From positions 74,372,547-74,436,546 of the forward strand of contig JAVGWX010000005.1 of NCBI GenBank assembly GCA_036924085.1: a DNA stretch of 64,000 nt, in the 5' to 3' direction. Every line of letters starts with the position of its first letter. Position 1 is the first letter of the stretch. The notes below the pieces were generated by a model. It was not told the origin of the DNA, searched no databases, and saw only the letters and a list, made by a program, of their open reading frames with translations. Source of the DNA: Ariolimax columbianus (Eukaryota; Mollusca; Gastropoda; Stylommatophora; Arionidae). Of this stretch, positions 22,140 through 34,598 are shown one piece after another. Position numbers and translations under genes: made by a program.

Positions 22140-23689
22140 CGAATTTACTTTTATTTTGTAGGAATAAATAGTTATATCTCATTTTTCATGGATGAAACCA
22201 TGTTGACAGGAAATATATTTTTTTAAACTGAAATATTTAGAATATGCTTGTTTTTTTTGTTTGTTTAATAATGTTTTTTTAAATATTTATTATATTGTCA
22301 TTCTTTTTCACTGAAATCCTCTTCTGCATCTTCTCTTTTCAGTTCTCTTGGAATTTACTGATTGGTGTGTTTATTCCTTTACGATTTAACGGGTATTGTT
22401 TCTAAAGCTTTTTTTCATAAACATATCTGCTCTCTGTTCTGTTCTGTTAAGAAGCGATGTCATTGTATTCCAGGCAGACCCATAGGGGCTCAGCATCTCT
22501 GAGTAAGTAGTCAGAGTGTAAAAACTGATGGTATATGTAGCTCTTGTTGTACATACTCCGTCCGTCCACTCAAGCAACCCTCTCTGCTGTACTCGCGCAT
22601 GATTTCAAGACTGTAGAATATGTGCATTGCTGGTTCATTTCTAACAGTGTCTTAATCTGAGAGATGATAGTTCAGTTTCCAATTGTCACATTCATCCATT
22701 GCTAATGCCATCGTTACGGGCGCCCCTGGAGCCAGAATGTCGTCGTTTTGTTCAGGCAAGACTCAGCATAGCTAAGACAAGACTCCCATGATAACCCGTA
22801 GGTTCTATACTGGCTATCGACGCTTGACAGAGCAAGCATATTGTATCTTCCGATACATAAATTGCGAGCTAAAAACGAGGTAAAACAGTGAATGAGATAA
22901 CAGCAGTCAATGACTTATAGAAAAATGCCAGCGTCAGTGGCAGCGAATTAAAACTGTCTGAGGCCATTTTCCACTTAAACGTGAAGACCACGGAAAAAAG
23001 CTGCATCCGTGCAGCCTGGCTGAGAGAATACGGATCGAAGAGCCAAATAAATTTGGTTCCAAATATATGCTGCGTTGGAACCGGATGTACCAGGCCGAAA
23101 GGCTGCATTTATCGCAACCTCGCTGCAAACTATGGCCTAACGTAACAATAAGCTATTTCCAGTTTTCTCCGAATTCCTAGGCAGAACAAACTATTCACAT
23201 GTAAAGTCCATGTAAATGTATTGGGTGACTGCTTCTATGGCTGTAAACCCTTGTAAAGGCTCATGGTTAGATACTTGCGACGACGATGACGTCACATGCC
23301 GTCTCTGCATCAATGTGTGGCTGCAATGGACCTTCAACATCCATTGCTTTTTGTCTGATGGTACATTCCGACAGACGGTTACTCCATCTCTTCATGTTAG
23401 TCTCTCAATTATAGCGCTGTCTTTATGATGTCCGGCCGCCATCAGCCTTTCCCTCCAGTTTTCTTTTCTTCAGCAGCGGTTTTTATGTCGAAATATTTTA
23501 TTTCACTATTTTGTTAGATAACTCAATGCCATGACATTGGACGAAAAGTATTTAACACGGCTAGAAACATGATAAACGCAGAGTAGCCTACTTGGTTTGA
23601 AAGAAATTTTTAAAACAAAACATCACATATGATATAGAAACCATCACAGCGACTAACACATTATCCAATACAACATTTGCAGCACACAC
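22140..23689. other. Spacer, nothing recognised
   Basis: About 1.5 kb without recognisable genes. Short frames on both strands lack motifs. Confidence 0.4.
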
Positions 23690-24640
23690 AAGCGTAACAC
23701 TACCATACCTGTGCACCAACTACCACTACCATACCTGTACACCAACTACCACTACCATACCTGTACACAAGCGTACCACTACCATACCTGTACACCAACT
23801 ACCACTACCATACCTGTACACAAGCGTACCACTACCATACCTGTACACCAACTACTACTACCATACATGTACACAAACTAGCACTACCATACCTGTACAC
23901 CCAACTACCACTACCATACCTGTACACCAGCTACCACTACCATATCTGTACACCAACTACCACTACCATACCTGTACACAAGCGTACCACTACCATACCT
24001 GTACAACAACTACCACTACCATAAATGTACACAAACTAGCACTACCATACCTGTACACCAGCTACCACTACCATACCTGTACACCAGCTACCACTACCAC
24101 ACCTGTACACAAGAGTACAACTACCATACCTATACACAAGCATACCGCTACCATACCTGTACACCAACTACCACTACCATACCTGTACACAAACTACCAC
24201 TAACATACCTGTACACCAACTACCACTACCATACCTGTACACATACTACCACTACTATACATGTACACCAATGACCACTGCCATACATGTACACCAACTA
24301 TGACTACCATACCTGTACACCAACTACCACTACCATACCTGTACACCAACTACCACTACCATACATGTACACCAACTACTAATACCAAAACCTGTATATT
24401 AACTACCACTACCGTACATGTACACAAACTACCACTAACATACTTTACACCAACTACTACTAACATACCTGTGCACCAACTACTATATCAGTACAACAAC
24501 TACCAGTACCATTCCTGTACAACAACTACCACTACCATTCATGTACACCAACTACCACTACCTTATATGTACACCAACTACCACTAACATACCTGTTTAC
24601 CAACTACCATACCAGTACAACTACCCCTAAAACAAAAGGG
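23690..24640. repeat. 26-bp satellite (CCACTACCATACCTGTACAC)
   Basis: Tandem units of about 26 bp combine ACCACTACCATACCTGTACA with CCAACTA or AAGCGT variants, about 36 units in all. The 108-residue plus frame at 24261-24587 is repeat-derived. Confidence 0.9.
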
Positions 24641-24649
24641 AAATATCCA

Positions 24650-24845
24650 TCAGTAACGCAACAGTATATCAATATAACTACAACAACAGTATATCAATAT
24701 CACTACAACAACACTATATCAATATCACTACAGCAACAGTATATCAATATCACTACAACAACAGTATATCAATATCACTACAGCAACAGTAAATCAATAT
24801 CACTACAACAACAGTATATCAATAGCACTACAACAACAGTTTAAA
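24650..24845. repeat. 25-bp satellite (CAACAGTATATCAATATCAC)
   Basis: Seven to eight units of about 25 bp are distinct in sequence from the arrays on either side. Confidence 0.88.
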
Positions 24846-24889
24846 ATCGCCACTAATACAACAATTTAACTGTGCCATTTACTTAGCGT

Positions 24890-26925
24890 TTCTACCATAA
24901 TCTTAACAAAACAGTTCAACCATTTCCGTGACAAAATAATTCAGCCATCCCCGTAACAAAACAATTCAGCCCTCCCCGTAACAAAACAATTCAGCAATCC
25001 CCGTAACAAAATAATTCAGCCATCCCTGTAACAAAACAATTCAGCCCTCCCCGTAACAAAACTGTTCAGGCCTCCCCGTAACAAAACAATTCAGCCATCC
25101 CCGTAACAAAACAATTCAGTCCTACCCGTAACAAAACAATTCAGCCCTCCCCGTAATAAAACAGTTCAGCCAACCCCGTAACAAAACAATTCAGCCCTAC
25201 CTGCAACAAAACAATTCAGCCCTCCCCGTAATATAACAGTTCAGCTATCCCCGTAACAAAACAGTTCCACCATCATCGTAACAAAATAGTTCCACCATCC
25301 CCGTAACAAAACAGTTCCACCATCACCGTAACAAAACAGTTCCACCATCATCGTAAGAAAATAGTTCCACCATCCCCGTAACAAAACAGTTCCACTATTG
25401 TCGTAACAAAATAGTTCTACCATCCCTGTAACAAAACAGTTCAGCTATTCCCGTAACAAAATAGTTCCAGCATCATCGCAACAAAATAGTTCCACCATCC
25501 TCATAACAAAACAGTTCCGCCATCCCCGTAACAAAACAGTTCCGCCATCCCAGTAATAAAACAGTTCAACCACACTAAAAACAGTCAAAAAAATACCACT
25601 AAAACACAGTTCAACTATACCACTAACAAAACAGTTCAACCAAATTACTTTAAAAAATATTTCAATCATACCACTAACAAAACCTTTAAAACATACCACA
25701 AAATAATAGTTCACTCATACCACTAACAAAACAGTTCAACCATATCCCCCAAAATCAGTCCAACCATAAGCACACAAAAAAACAGATAAAAAATACTAGT
25801 AATGGAAATAATGTTAAAAGATACTTTGAAAAATATCAGTTCACACATATCATTAACAAACAGTTCAAGCATACTACTAAAATAGTTCAACCATACCACG
25901 AACAAAACAGTTCAACAATACCACTACCAAAACAATTCAACCATTAGTCTTTAAAAAAAACAATTCAGCCGTACTTCTAGCAAAACAATTCAACCACGTC
26001 ATTTGCAAAACAGTTTAACCATATTGCTAACAAAAATTAATAGGTACGCCTAACACAACAATTCAACCGTACCAATAACAATATATTTCAACCATATCAT
26101 TAACAAAACATTTCAACCATAACACTAACATAACAGTTCAACCATAACACTAACATAACAGTTCAACCATAACACTAACATAACAGTTCAACCATAACAC
26201 TAACATAACAGTTCAACCATAACACTAACATAACAGTTTAACCATAACACTAACATAACAGTTCAACCATAAGCATAACAAAACATTGCAATAATAATCC
26301 TAACAATACAATTCAATAATAGCTTAACACAACAGGTGAACGAAACAGTTCAACTATGTCCCAACAAAACAGTTTAACTATGTCACAATAAAACAGTTTA
26401 ACTATGTCACAAGAAAACAGTTCAGCCATGCCCCAACAAAATAGTTCAACTATGTCACAACAAAACAGTTCAACTATCAAACTGATAAAACAGTTCACCT
26501 ATTTCACAATAAAACAGTTCACCTATGTCACAACAAAGCAGTTCACCTATTTCACAACAAAACAGTTCACATATGTCACAACAAAACAGTTTAACTATGT
26601 CACAACAAAACGGTTCAGCCATGTCACAACAAAACAGCTCAACTATGTCACAACAAAACAGTGCAACTATCACACTGATAAAACAGTTCACCTATTTCAC
26701 AACAAAACAGTTCACCTATGTCACAACAAAACAGTTCACCTATGTCACAACAAAACAGTTTACCTATGTCACAACAAATTAGTTCACCTGTGTCACAACA
26801 AAACAGTTCACTTATGTCACAACAAAACAGTTCACCTATGTCACAACAAAACAGTTCACCTATGTCACTGATAAAACAGTTCACCTATGTCACTAACAAA
26901 ACAGTTCAGCCATACCATTAACATA
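24890..26925. repeat. 24-bp satellite block (AACAAAACAGTTCA core), several sub-arrays
   Basis: About 2 kb of 24-bp units share AACAAAACAGTTCA with changing partner halves: CCTCCCCGT (24950-25250), CCATCATCGT (25250-25560), mixed and degenerate units (25560-26100), CATAACACTAACAT (26100-26280) and CTATGTCAC (26330-26890). Each half-motif block is locally homogenised. Frames on both strands (for example 26404-26871 plus and 26648-26884 minus) are repeat-derived. Confidence 0.9.
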
Positions 26926-26929
26926 ATAT

Positions 26930-27345
26930 GTCATCGATACATTTAGCACAAATTCGAACAGTCCCGCTAACACAACATTCCAAGCGCAATACTAATATAC
27001 TGTACGTGTGCTCTACTGTGAGGATGTGGGACCACTTTAGTGAGTTTATGATATTGGATTACTGTGTCGATGAGAGTCACGTGCTCCTGGCAGGTTCATC
27101 CAAGCCTAACAGGTCACCAAGGAGCCCAGGCTAAAAGTCTGCAACCATCCTTCAGAAGTTACAGGGATGTGTTAGGGATAACATTCCAAACCTAGGAAAT
27201 AACGATGTTGCAGAAACCACAACAGAAAGTTGAAACACTAGTACTACGGGCCGGACAATCGAGGATCCAGGAAATACCAGGCATATGACGCGACCTGATG
27301 AAAGCCAGTCAATGGAAATCAGGTTGCAGACACATCTTTTTATGA
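26930..27345. other. Spacer or 5' part of the following LINE remnant
   Basis: There is no recognisable motif before the GSWKFRTLYETGK block near 27370. Some of this may be LINE 5' UTR. Confidence 0.35.
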
Positions 27346-27349
27346 TGAA

Positions 27350-29130
27350 AGCAGAACCAAGATAGGGTCTTGGAAGTTCAGAACCCTGTACGAAACAGGA
27401 AAGGCCACCTCAAGTTATGAATGAAATATAGCGATACAAGTTAAGTCTTATGGGTCTTGCAGAGGTAAGACGGGCCGGTGCATGATCCACCACACTAAGT
27501 AAAGTAGAAACCATCACATATTCAGGGCACGAAGAGGAAGACCAAACTTATATAAAGGCGGTTCGCCTTCATGTTATCAACCTGAAGCAAGGAAGGCACT
27601 TACAGAATCGGAACCAATATCACGCAGAAGGATAACAGCAAGATCTCACTCAAAAGGGCCAAAAGCAACATACAGTGCAGAGCTCCAAAAACAATGCTTA
27701 TAAAAATACAAAATAAGAATTAGTTGACATGCTCTTAAGGAACACGGAACTAGGTTCCGGGGATGGATATGAGAATAAAAACAGGAAATCTAAATACAAA
27801 TGTTGGAACAGAACTGCAATTATTAACTGCAAATGTGCAAAAACGGCATGGGAAACAAATGAAAATGAGGAAAACTGTCAACTTGTGTTACTTCAATGAG
27901 TTCGTTAGAAGAAGTACCATCTTCCAACTCTGATCTGTTCACGAGGTCAATTGGTGTTCATCAGATGAACACACCAAAACTCAAGTTTACCATTTCAAGA
28001 TAGAACGGATATGGAGGCGCTGCTTACAGGATGTGAGGGTAAATGGGTGGTCGCCCGGAAGGAGCAGATCAGCAAATGCATTTAGTGAATATGTCAATAA
28101 AATCCATGATTTTTAAAGACAGGGCTGTAAGAACTAAACTAAAAAAAACCTTCCAAATAAAGACACCAAGCCTAAATTGAAACTACATATCTTATAGAAC
28201 AGATTTGAGATTCTTGGAGAACTTCAAAGACGAAACCACAGCGAGCAACACTGCTACAAGCTTGAGAAAACAATTCAGAGCGCGTGTGAATAGGTTCTTG
28301 GAAAGGGAAATAAACAGCATAAGGAATTGATCACAAAAAACGCATGAAACCTGAAATGAGAAAGAAAACTATGAAGAACAAAAATTAAGCTGATGTGAAA
28401 GACAAGAAGAAAAAGACAGGACTGCACACATTTTGGTAATCTGAGCTAAATAAGGAAGTGAAAAAGTGTGCCAGGCAAAATAAGAGAAAACAAATAGATA
28501 AAAAGGTTGAGGACGCATAAAAAGACCGCAAGACAATGTGAACAAAAAATCATTGTACAATATAATTAGAATATTATCTAGGTTATAAACAGGACTACGA
28601 CCCGCCAGTGAAAGACAAACAAGAACAGAACATCTAAAGAAATACTAAACAGAAATCCACTAATATTCTAGACTGACATAATACCAGCAAAGCAATTCCT
28701 AAAGTTATTTTAAACCCATTAACAAAACAAAAGAGCTCGAAAGCTATCAGAGTATTTAAAAATTGGAAAACTGCAAGGCCATGTGGAATAGAGCCATGAA
28801 ACCGGACATCTCAACTATTACGTAGATGCTACACAAGCTGTCCAAAACATTACAATAACACGAGAACATTCACAAAAAGGGAAAAGATGGACAGCTAATA
28901 AAAAAACCAAAGAAAAGAAACCTGGCTTCACACAGAAACTGGCGAGAAATAACACTTTTGGCAGTGAGTGTAAAATCATGACCAGGATCATATGAATGAT
29001 GTTTTAGAATAAAAGCTGATAGACGAATAGAACGAAAGCTGATAGAAGAATGGAACGAAAGCTGATAGACGAATAGACCGAATTCCGAGAATAAGATTGT
29101 CAAGCTCAGAACACTGCAAATTATAATTAG
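27350..29130 (+). pseudogene. LINE Z: degenerate endonuclease-reverse transcriptase
   Basis: Broken plus-strand frames keep the order of a LINE ORF2. An endonuclease start IGSWKFRTLYETGK lies near 27365, followed by GLAEVRRAG. A late endonuclease or linker part RCLQDVRVNGW lies near 28018, then NKEVKKCARQNKRK near 28450. Next come a pre-RT block with the G.A.G....P.....L pattern near 28770-28830 and an RT part with KIMTRII near 28970. A short tandem repeat (GAACGAAAGCTGATAGA units) sits at 29010-29085. The layout resembles metazoan elements annotated craniofacial development protein 2-like. It is heavily mutated and ends before the FADD motif. Confidence 0.65.
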
Positions 29131-29170
29131 TTAAGCACTATGCAATAACAGAAAAAGCATTATCATCATC

Positions 29171-29435
29171 TGGTTGATCAGTCGTAAGACTGGTTATAAG
29201 GTTGTCTGAGCATAACTCTTCATTGGACCATATCTTCTGGTTGGTCAGTCCTAAGACTGGTTATAAGGTTGTCTGAGCATATCTCTTCATTGTATCATAT
29301 CCTCTGGTTGGTCAGTTCTAAGACTGGCTATAAGGTTATCTGAGCATATCTCTTCATTGTATCATATCCTCTGGTTGGTCAGTTCTAAGACTGGTTATAA
29401 GGTTATCTGAGCATGTCTCTTCATTGAACTATATC
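29171..29435. repeat. 67-bp tandem repeat, 4 units
   Basis: TGGTTGGTCAG recurs at 29171, 29238, 29305 and 29372, a steady 67-bp period. Its minus-strand reading continues from the C-terminal LINE X piece next to it, so it may be an amplified part of that element's 3' end. Confidence 0.88.
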
Positions 29436-29439
29436 CTCT

Positions 29440-29800
29440 GCAGCTCTGTTAATTTCAGTATAGGTTGGTACTTTAATATTTCTGCATGCTTGAGATGTAA
29501 AGGTGAGTCTTGTACGCCCTCTTACATTTTGTCTTGAATCTTGCTTTCTATTATCTTCTGTATAAACAATTCATCTCGCATATTGTGTCCCAACCAACCC
29601 AATCTTCGTTTCTGTATCATTTTCAATATTTGTCTTTGTGCGTCTATCTCAGAGAGGACATTGTCAGTGGGTCTTTTTTCCGCTCAACTCACACGTTCCA
29701 TTCTACTACAAGACTACATTTCAAACGCTTTCTAGCTTTTTTCACCTTCTTTGCTACAGCCCAAATTTCACTCCCATAATGTGCAATTAGCTATACATAT
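29440..29800 (-). pseudogene. LINE X, C-terminal segment
   Basis: The minus-strand reading gives YV.LIAHYGSEIWAVAKK near 29800-29750, matching the post-RT LYGSETW block with the Trp before it changed to a stop. It continues with RQILKMIQKRRLGWLGHNMR and FIQKIIESKIQ further on. This continues the RT part of LINE X that breaks off at 32325, so I treat the two as one element separated by an insertion (29805-32325). Stops and frameshifts are present. Confidence 0.65.
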
Positions 29801-29810
29801 ATCTTTATAT

Positions 29811-30345
29811 CTATGTTCTTTGCGCGTCAAATACAACGCATAATGCAGAAACAAATGATCTCCAGTTGGAACGGTGTGACGCCACTGTTTTTAGATCGTG
29901 TATGGTGCTGAGGCCCATAGTTGAGCCCTCTCGGATGATTGTTCTTCTGAGTGTTTCCTTGGGTCTCCCTCTTTTCCGAAATCCCATTGGTGTCCATTCG
30001 AGTGCCTGCAATGGAAGACAGTTGTTGTTCATTCTAAAAACATGTCCAATGTATATCTATCGTTTTTGCAAAGATGAATGTCGATACGTATAATTAGTTT
30101 GTATCTGTTATTATCGAGTCATTAGTTATGAACTGGTCCCGGCGTATATTCAATAATTTTCTGAAACATTTATTTTCAAATACATTTAGTTTGTTTTCAA
30201 GCGCTTTTGTTGTCTTCTAGCTTTCACATCCATATATCAAGATTGATATTACTAATGAGTTGAATAGTCTGGGCTCGGTATGTTTGCTCAGTGTCGTTGA
30301 TTTCCAGATGTTGGTGAGCTGATTAATAATATATATAGCCATGAA
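29811..30345 (-). pseudogene. LINE Y, C-terminal segment
   Basis: The minus strand reads LTNIWKSTTLSKHTE, LVISILIYGCES and ENKCFRKLLNIRRDQF (about 30330-30130). After frameshifts it continues ALEWTPMGFRKRGRPKETLR and ASHRSNWRSFVSALC to a stop at 29811. This is the region after the RT palm and the typical C-terminus of another LINE family (W.P.G.R.RGRPK..WR). It is 5'-truncated and decayed. Confidence 0.72.
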
Positions 30346-30420
30346 TGCTTGTTAGTAGTGATTATTCTTTTTCTTAGTTATCCCGTTGAGCGTCATAGGA
30401 CGCTGAAATCGTATGTCCTG

Positions 30421-32030
30421 CTCTAACTTAACTTAACTTAACGTCTTTATACTGGTTTAGAAGACCCTGCAGAGTATGTATACAACCAGTTACATTTACA
30501 TCACCTTGCTCTAAAAGCTATACGCATCCAGTTTATTCTTAAATGCATTAACTGTCCCTGCCTCCACTACCTCCCCTGGCAATGCATTCCAAGCAGACAC
30601 CACTCTCTGAGTAAAAAGATATTTCCTAATATCTAATCTGGACCTCTCTTTAGTCAGCTTGTAGCTATGCCCTCGTGTTATTGTGGGTGGCTGTATTTTA
30701 AAACACTTGTTATAGTCTAATTTATCGATTCCTCTGATCCTCTTATAAACCTGTATTAAGTCACCACGAATTCTTCTCTCTTCGAGACACTGTAGGCCGG
30801 TTTTTCTAAGTCGTTCCTCATAACTGTAATTCTGGAATCCCACTATCATCTTTGTCGCTCTTTTTTGTATTGTTTCCAGCATGTTTATATCCCCTCTATG
30901 ATAAGGACTCTACATCTGTACACAGTACTCCAATCTAGGTCTAACTAAAGCTTTATACAGTTTGACGATTACTTCCTTGCTCCTATGTTTAATATTTCTT
31001 TTTATTATACCTAACATTGCATTTGCCTTTTTCACTGCTACCTTAACTTGCTCACTCACCTTTCCTGTATGATCTATTATAACTCCTAGGTCCCTTTCCT
31101 TATCTATCTTTATAATATTGTTTTCTCCCATTCTGTAATTATGTTCCATATTGGATCTACCCATGTGGATGACTGTACAGTTATCTACATTAAACTCCAT
31201 TTGCCAGCTTACAGACCATTCTCGAATTTTATCTAAATCCGACATCAATATATCCACTTCCGCTTTAGATGAGACACTACTGCATAGTTTTGTGTCATCA
31301 GCAAATTTTGCAATTATGGATCCCATATCAATGTCCAAATCATTTATATATATCAAGAACAAAATTGGTCCCAAAACCGAGCCCTGTGGCACACCACTTT
31401 TCACTTCATACCACTCAGAGTACTCCTTATTTATGCCCACCCTCTGCCTTCTTCCAGTTAACAAATTTTCAATCCATTTGGCAACTTCCCCACCTATTCC
31501 ATGTGATTTTAACTTTCGAAATAATCTTTGATGAAGTACTCTATCAAAGGCCTTTGCAACGTCTAGATAAATAACATCCACTGGCTCCCCTTTATCTATG
31601 ATTTTAGTAACCTCCTCCATGAATTCTAATAAATTTGTTAAGCATGATCTCCCTCTAGTAAACCCATGCTGACTATTTCTAATTAGATTAAATTTGTCTA
31701 AATGCATTACAATGTTTTCTTTGATTATTGACTCTAACAATTTACCGACTATGCTCGTTAAACTCACCGGTCTGTAATTTGCTGGATCTGATTTTTTGCC
31801 TTTTTTGAATAAGAGGATCACTCCTGCATCTTTCTAATCCCGTGGAACAATCCCTTTTGCAAGTGATTGAGAACATAATATAGCCAATGGTTTTGCTAGT
31901 TGGTCTCTAATTTCATACAGCAATTTTGGATGAATACCATCTTGACCTGGACATTTATTCACTTTCAACCCCTCCAATTTTGTAATTCTAAGTGAGTAGT
32001 GTCTGATATTGTGAGGCCGTGTCACTACAC
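30421..32030 (-). mobile_element. CR1-like LINE, 5'-truncated, with (TTAAG)n tail
   Basis: A minus-strand non-LTR element whose 3' end carries a short pentamer repeat, TTAAG on the minus strand (TAACTTAACTTAACTTAACG on plus, 30424-30443). CR1/L2-type elements typically end in such short tandem tails and show no obvious target duplication, as here. It lies with LINE Y inside the gap in LINE X. Confidence 0.88.
30511..32025 (-). pseudogene. CR1-like reverse transcriptase ORF, two Trp-to-stop codons
   Basis: The minus-strand frame runs from 32025 to 30511 with only two stops, both TAG at positions where family members carry Trp: after IVPRD (about 31836) and before SPYHRGDIN (about 30909). RT motifs in order: NKCPGQDGIHPKLL, NYRPVSLTSI, SQHGFTRGRSCLTNLL, VIYLDVAKAFD, SGVPQGSVLGP, catalytic FADD (near 31295), WQMEFNVDNC, ERDLGVIID, VRPRLEYC. 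The C-terminal part includes RRIRGDLIQVYK and SAWNALPGEVVEA. The endonuclease domain is missing because of 5' truncation. All visible RT catalytic residues are intact. Confidence 0.9.
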
Positions 32031-32039
32031 AATTACTCT

Positions 32040-32324
32040 TATGTCATCCATCCACCTGCCTCACGATCGCACTATTACCATGTAGCCAAAATTGTAAGCC
32101 ATCGGTGGAAGTTGATGTAAGTGCATTCTCATGAGATGACCAGACCAACATATTTTGTGTCTGGAAATTTACTCTGCACAAGACGTAGTGCCGACCATAC
32201 TGCGAATGTCTTTGTTTCACATTATGTCTTTTTTCACATTATGTCTTTTCTGGTAATTAAAATAAGGCGAGGCTGCAGCGGTTCTGTGGATGTGTATAAT
32301 GGGAAAAAAACATGAAAAAAAACT
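32040..32324. other. Unassigned part of the insertion in LINE X
   Basis: No similarity recognised. A short direct repeat TTTCACATTATGTCTTTT occurs twice near 32214-32252. Confidence 0.35.
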
Positions 32325-33137
32325 AGTAAAAGTTGATTAAGGTTGAGCTTAATCTAATATTCTTTGAGGTTGGTAATATTTGGATTTTTTTCTGAAGGCA
32401 CTGTTTGCCTTGCAATCCTTGTCCAAATTTGTACCTCATTGCACGCCTAGTCTTTGATGATTTTCCTAAAATTTGTAAACGTCTGTACTTGTTTAATGTT
32501 TCTTCATGAATGCTTATATTCATTTGTCTATGTTGCTTCGCTATGTACATAGTCGTTTCGTTCGATGTGTTAATTTTTTTGCAAAACTCTATGGCTCTGA
32601 TGCAAATTTGTTCAAGCACCCTTTGTAACATTGCTACTGATCCTCCCACTACAGCTTGACCATCGCCAAATTTGATGGCATTAGCTTTCATACCATTGTC
32701 TTTGGCACTTGTAACTCATTCCATCATCACCTCAGACAATGCGTTATAGAGACTTTGTGAAAACAAGAAATCATACCGTCTTATTAAAACTATACATGAT
32801 AGTACTTGTTTGATTGCTTGATAATCGCTTCTTGATCTTCAGACAAGTTCTGAATCTAACTATCGGTCTCTCTATATCTGTTTGTTACAACATCTGAAAA
32901 GTTTGCTCCAGATGATTCGAACAAAGGCTTTATCGTAGTCAATAAATCAGAAAATGAATGGTCGTCGATGATCGACTATTCCTTTTGCGAAAAACCGCAA
33001 TGATCCGATGTGATCACGTGTACCTCTGGCCCTGTAAATTTCAAACTGAGTATCTTTTATCACCTCTTCTATCTTGCCATCGATTTTCTTCTTAATTTTC
33101 TTTAATATAATTTTTAATACATATGGTATTAAGCTTA
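32325..33137 (-). pseudogene. LINE X, reverse-transcriptase segment
   Basis: The minus strand reads TVSLIPYVLKIILKKIKKKI, then ARGTRDHIGSLRFFAKGIV (near 33010), EDQEAIIKQS, a degenerate catalytic box FGDGQAVV in place of FADDQAVV (near 32660), and KINTSNETTMY through SKNIRLSSTLINFY at about 32330. These are RT fingers-to-thumb blocks of an endonuclease-type LINE. The catalytic Asp pair is damaged and frames shift. It begins where LINE W is inserted and ends where the CR1 and Y block is inserted. Confidence 0.72.
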
Positions 33138-34598
33138 CGGTGGAGCTAATTCAAACTGTTTTCCTATCAAATGTGGAATAAAACTGGAATGTGTACTTAC
33201 GCTAACCTTCTTTCGTATCTTCTTCTCCATGCTCCTATCTTACGTTTATGGCACGTCTGTGGACTGTGTTTATCTGCACTACAGGTCAGATGGATGGATG
33301 TTTATTCTGTCTCGACTACGTGCGAGGACCAAGATGAGGACGGTGCTCATTAAGGAGATGTTATTTGCGGATGATGCGGTTTCAGTGACCAACAGTGAGG
33401 AGGCTCTTCAGAGACTGAAAGACAGATTCGCCGAAGTGTGCAAGCAGTTTGGGTTCACCATAAACCTGGAAAAGACGAAGGTCTGCGCATAGGGTATTAC
33501 CACTCTACCCTCCATGAAGATTGCTGGTTAACGCTGGAGGTCAACAGCTTCACTTATATGGGCTCTGCCATCAGCAATACGCTCTCGCTCGAGATGGAAT
33601 TAGACAATATGACCGCTGAACATCTGCTGCAAAACTGCCCGACATACGAGGACCAGAGAAAGCACATGTGGCCATCACCAGTGGCAACACTAGACAAGCT
33701 CTATGGCAGTGTCGACAGTCTCAGGATGATCGCTGCTTTTTTCAAAAAAATACAGGTTGACGTTTGACAGCGTGCGAAGAAGAAGAAGAAGAAGAAGAAG
33801 AAGAAGAAGAAGAAGAAGAAGAAGAAGAAGAAGAAGAAGAAGAATTAGACAATAGGCTTGACAAGGAGAGTAGTCGTGCTCTATTGACGTAGAGAGTCTA
33901 AGAAAACACTGCGCTATCTCACTAACCCAAGGTCCGGGCCTATCAGACCTGCGTTCTTGGAACTCTTGTGTATGGAGACGAGACTTAGAGCGCTTACACT
34001 AAGTAGGAACGGCAGATCACCACATTTCACGTTAGCTGCCTGTGGCGTATATTGAGGCTTGGGTGGGAAGAGAGAGTACCACATAATGTGATCTTACAGT
34101 GAGCAAACACTCCCAGCATGTACTCCCTGTTGAGCCAACGACGTCTTTCAATGGTTGAGGCATGTCTACCGCATGGAAGATGAGAGACTGCCAAAGGATA
34201 TCCTTTATGGACAGGTAGCAATTGGAGCTAGAATAATTGAGTGCCAGACACTGCGATTCAAGGATGTATGCAAGAGGGACATGAAGTCATGTGACCTTCC
34301 ATTCGAGGGATGTAAAACGATTGGCTCGTGCTGTCTGGAGAAAGTCAGTTGAAATGGGCACAATGGCTGCCGACGCTCGTAGAAACCTTCAGGCTGCAGA
34401 GAATAAAGAAAAACTACAGAAATAGGATAAACCCTGGCAAGCCAGCCTCCTCAGAATGGTTGTACGATCTGTGGCAGGGACTGTCACTCCCGGATTGGCC
34501 TTTATAGTCATAGCAGACTGTGTCGATATACAGCAGACAGTGTTGGACAAACATCGCAGGACGCTTTGCGCGTGGTCTATAGAGACTGAGGCGCCAAT
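33138..34598 (+). pseudogene. LINE W: RT C-half and C-terminal zinc motif, inserted in LINE X
   Basis: The plus strand reads FPIKCGIKLECVLT (usual NGVKQGCVLAPTLF) from about 33165. It continues with MLFADDAVSVTNSEEALQRL (catalytic FADD intact, near 33363), GFTINLEKTKV, NSFTYMGSAISNTLSLEMEL, then LDKESSRA after the nested insertion. Further on are RHVYRMEDERLPKDILYG, RFKDVCKRDMKS and a terminal CTICGRDCHSRIGLYSHSR motif near 34470. The sequence is flanked by TATGGTATTAAGCTTA (33122-33137) and TATGGGATTAAGCTAA (34599-34614), 14 of 16 matching, a decayed target duplication within LINE X. Frameshifts and the nested LINE D make it non-functional. Confidence 0.82.
33610..33841 (+). mobile_element. 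LINE copy D: strongly 5'-truncated GAA-tailed LINE
   Basis: About 165 bp match the last codons of LINE copy A ORF2 (HLLQNCPTYEDQR and the C-terminal part, stop at 33765-33767). A short 3' UTR and a (GAA)n tail of about 22 units (33776-33841) follow. It interrupts LINE W between LEMELDN and RLDKESS. The duplicated GAATTAGACAATA at 33597-33609 and 33842-33854 is its target-site duplication. Confidence 0.93.
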
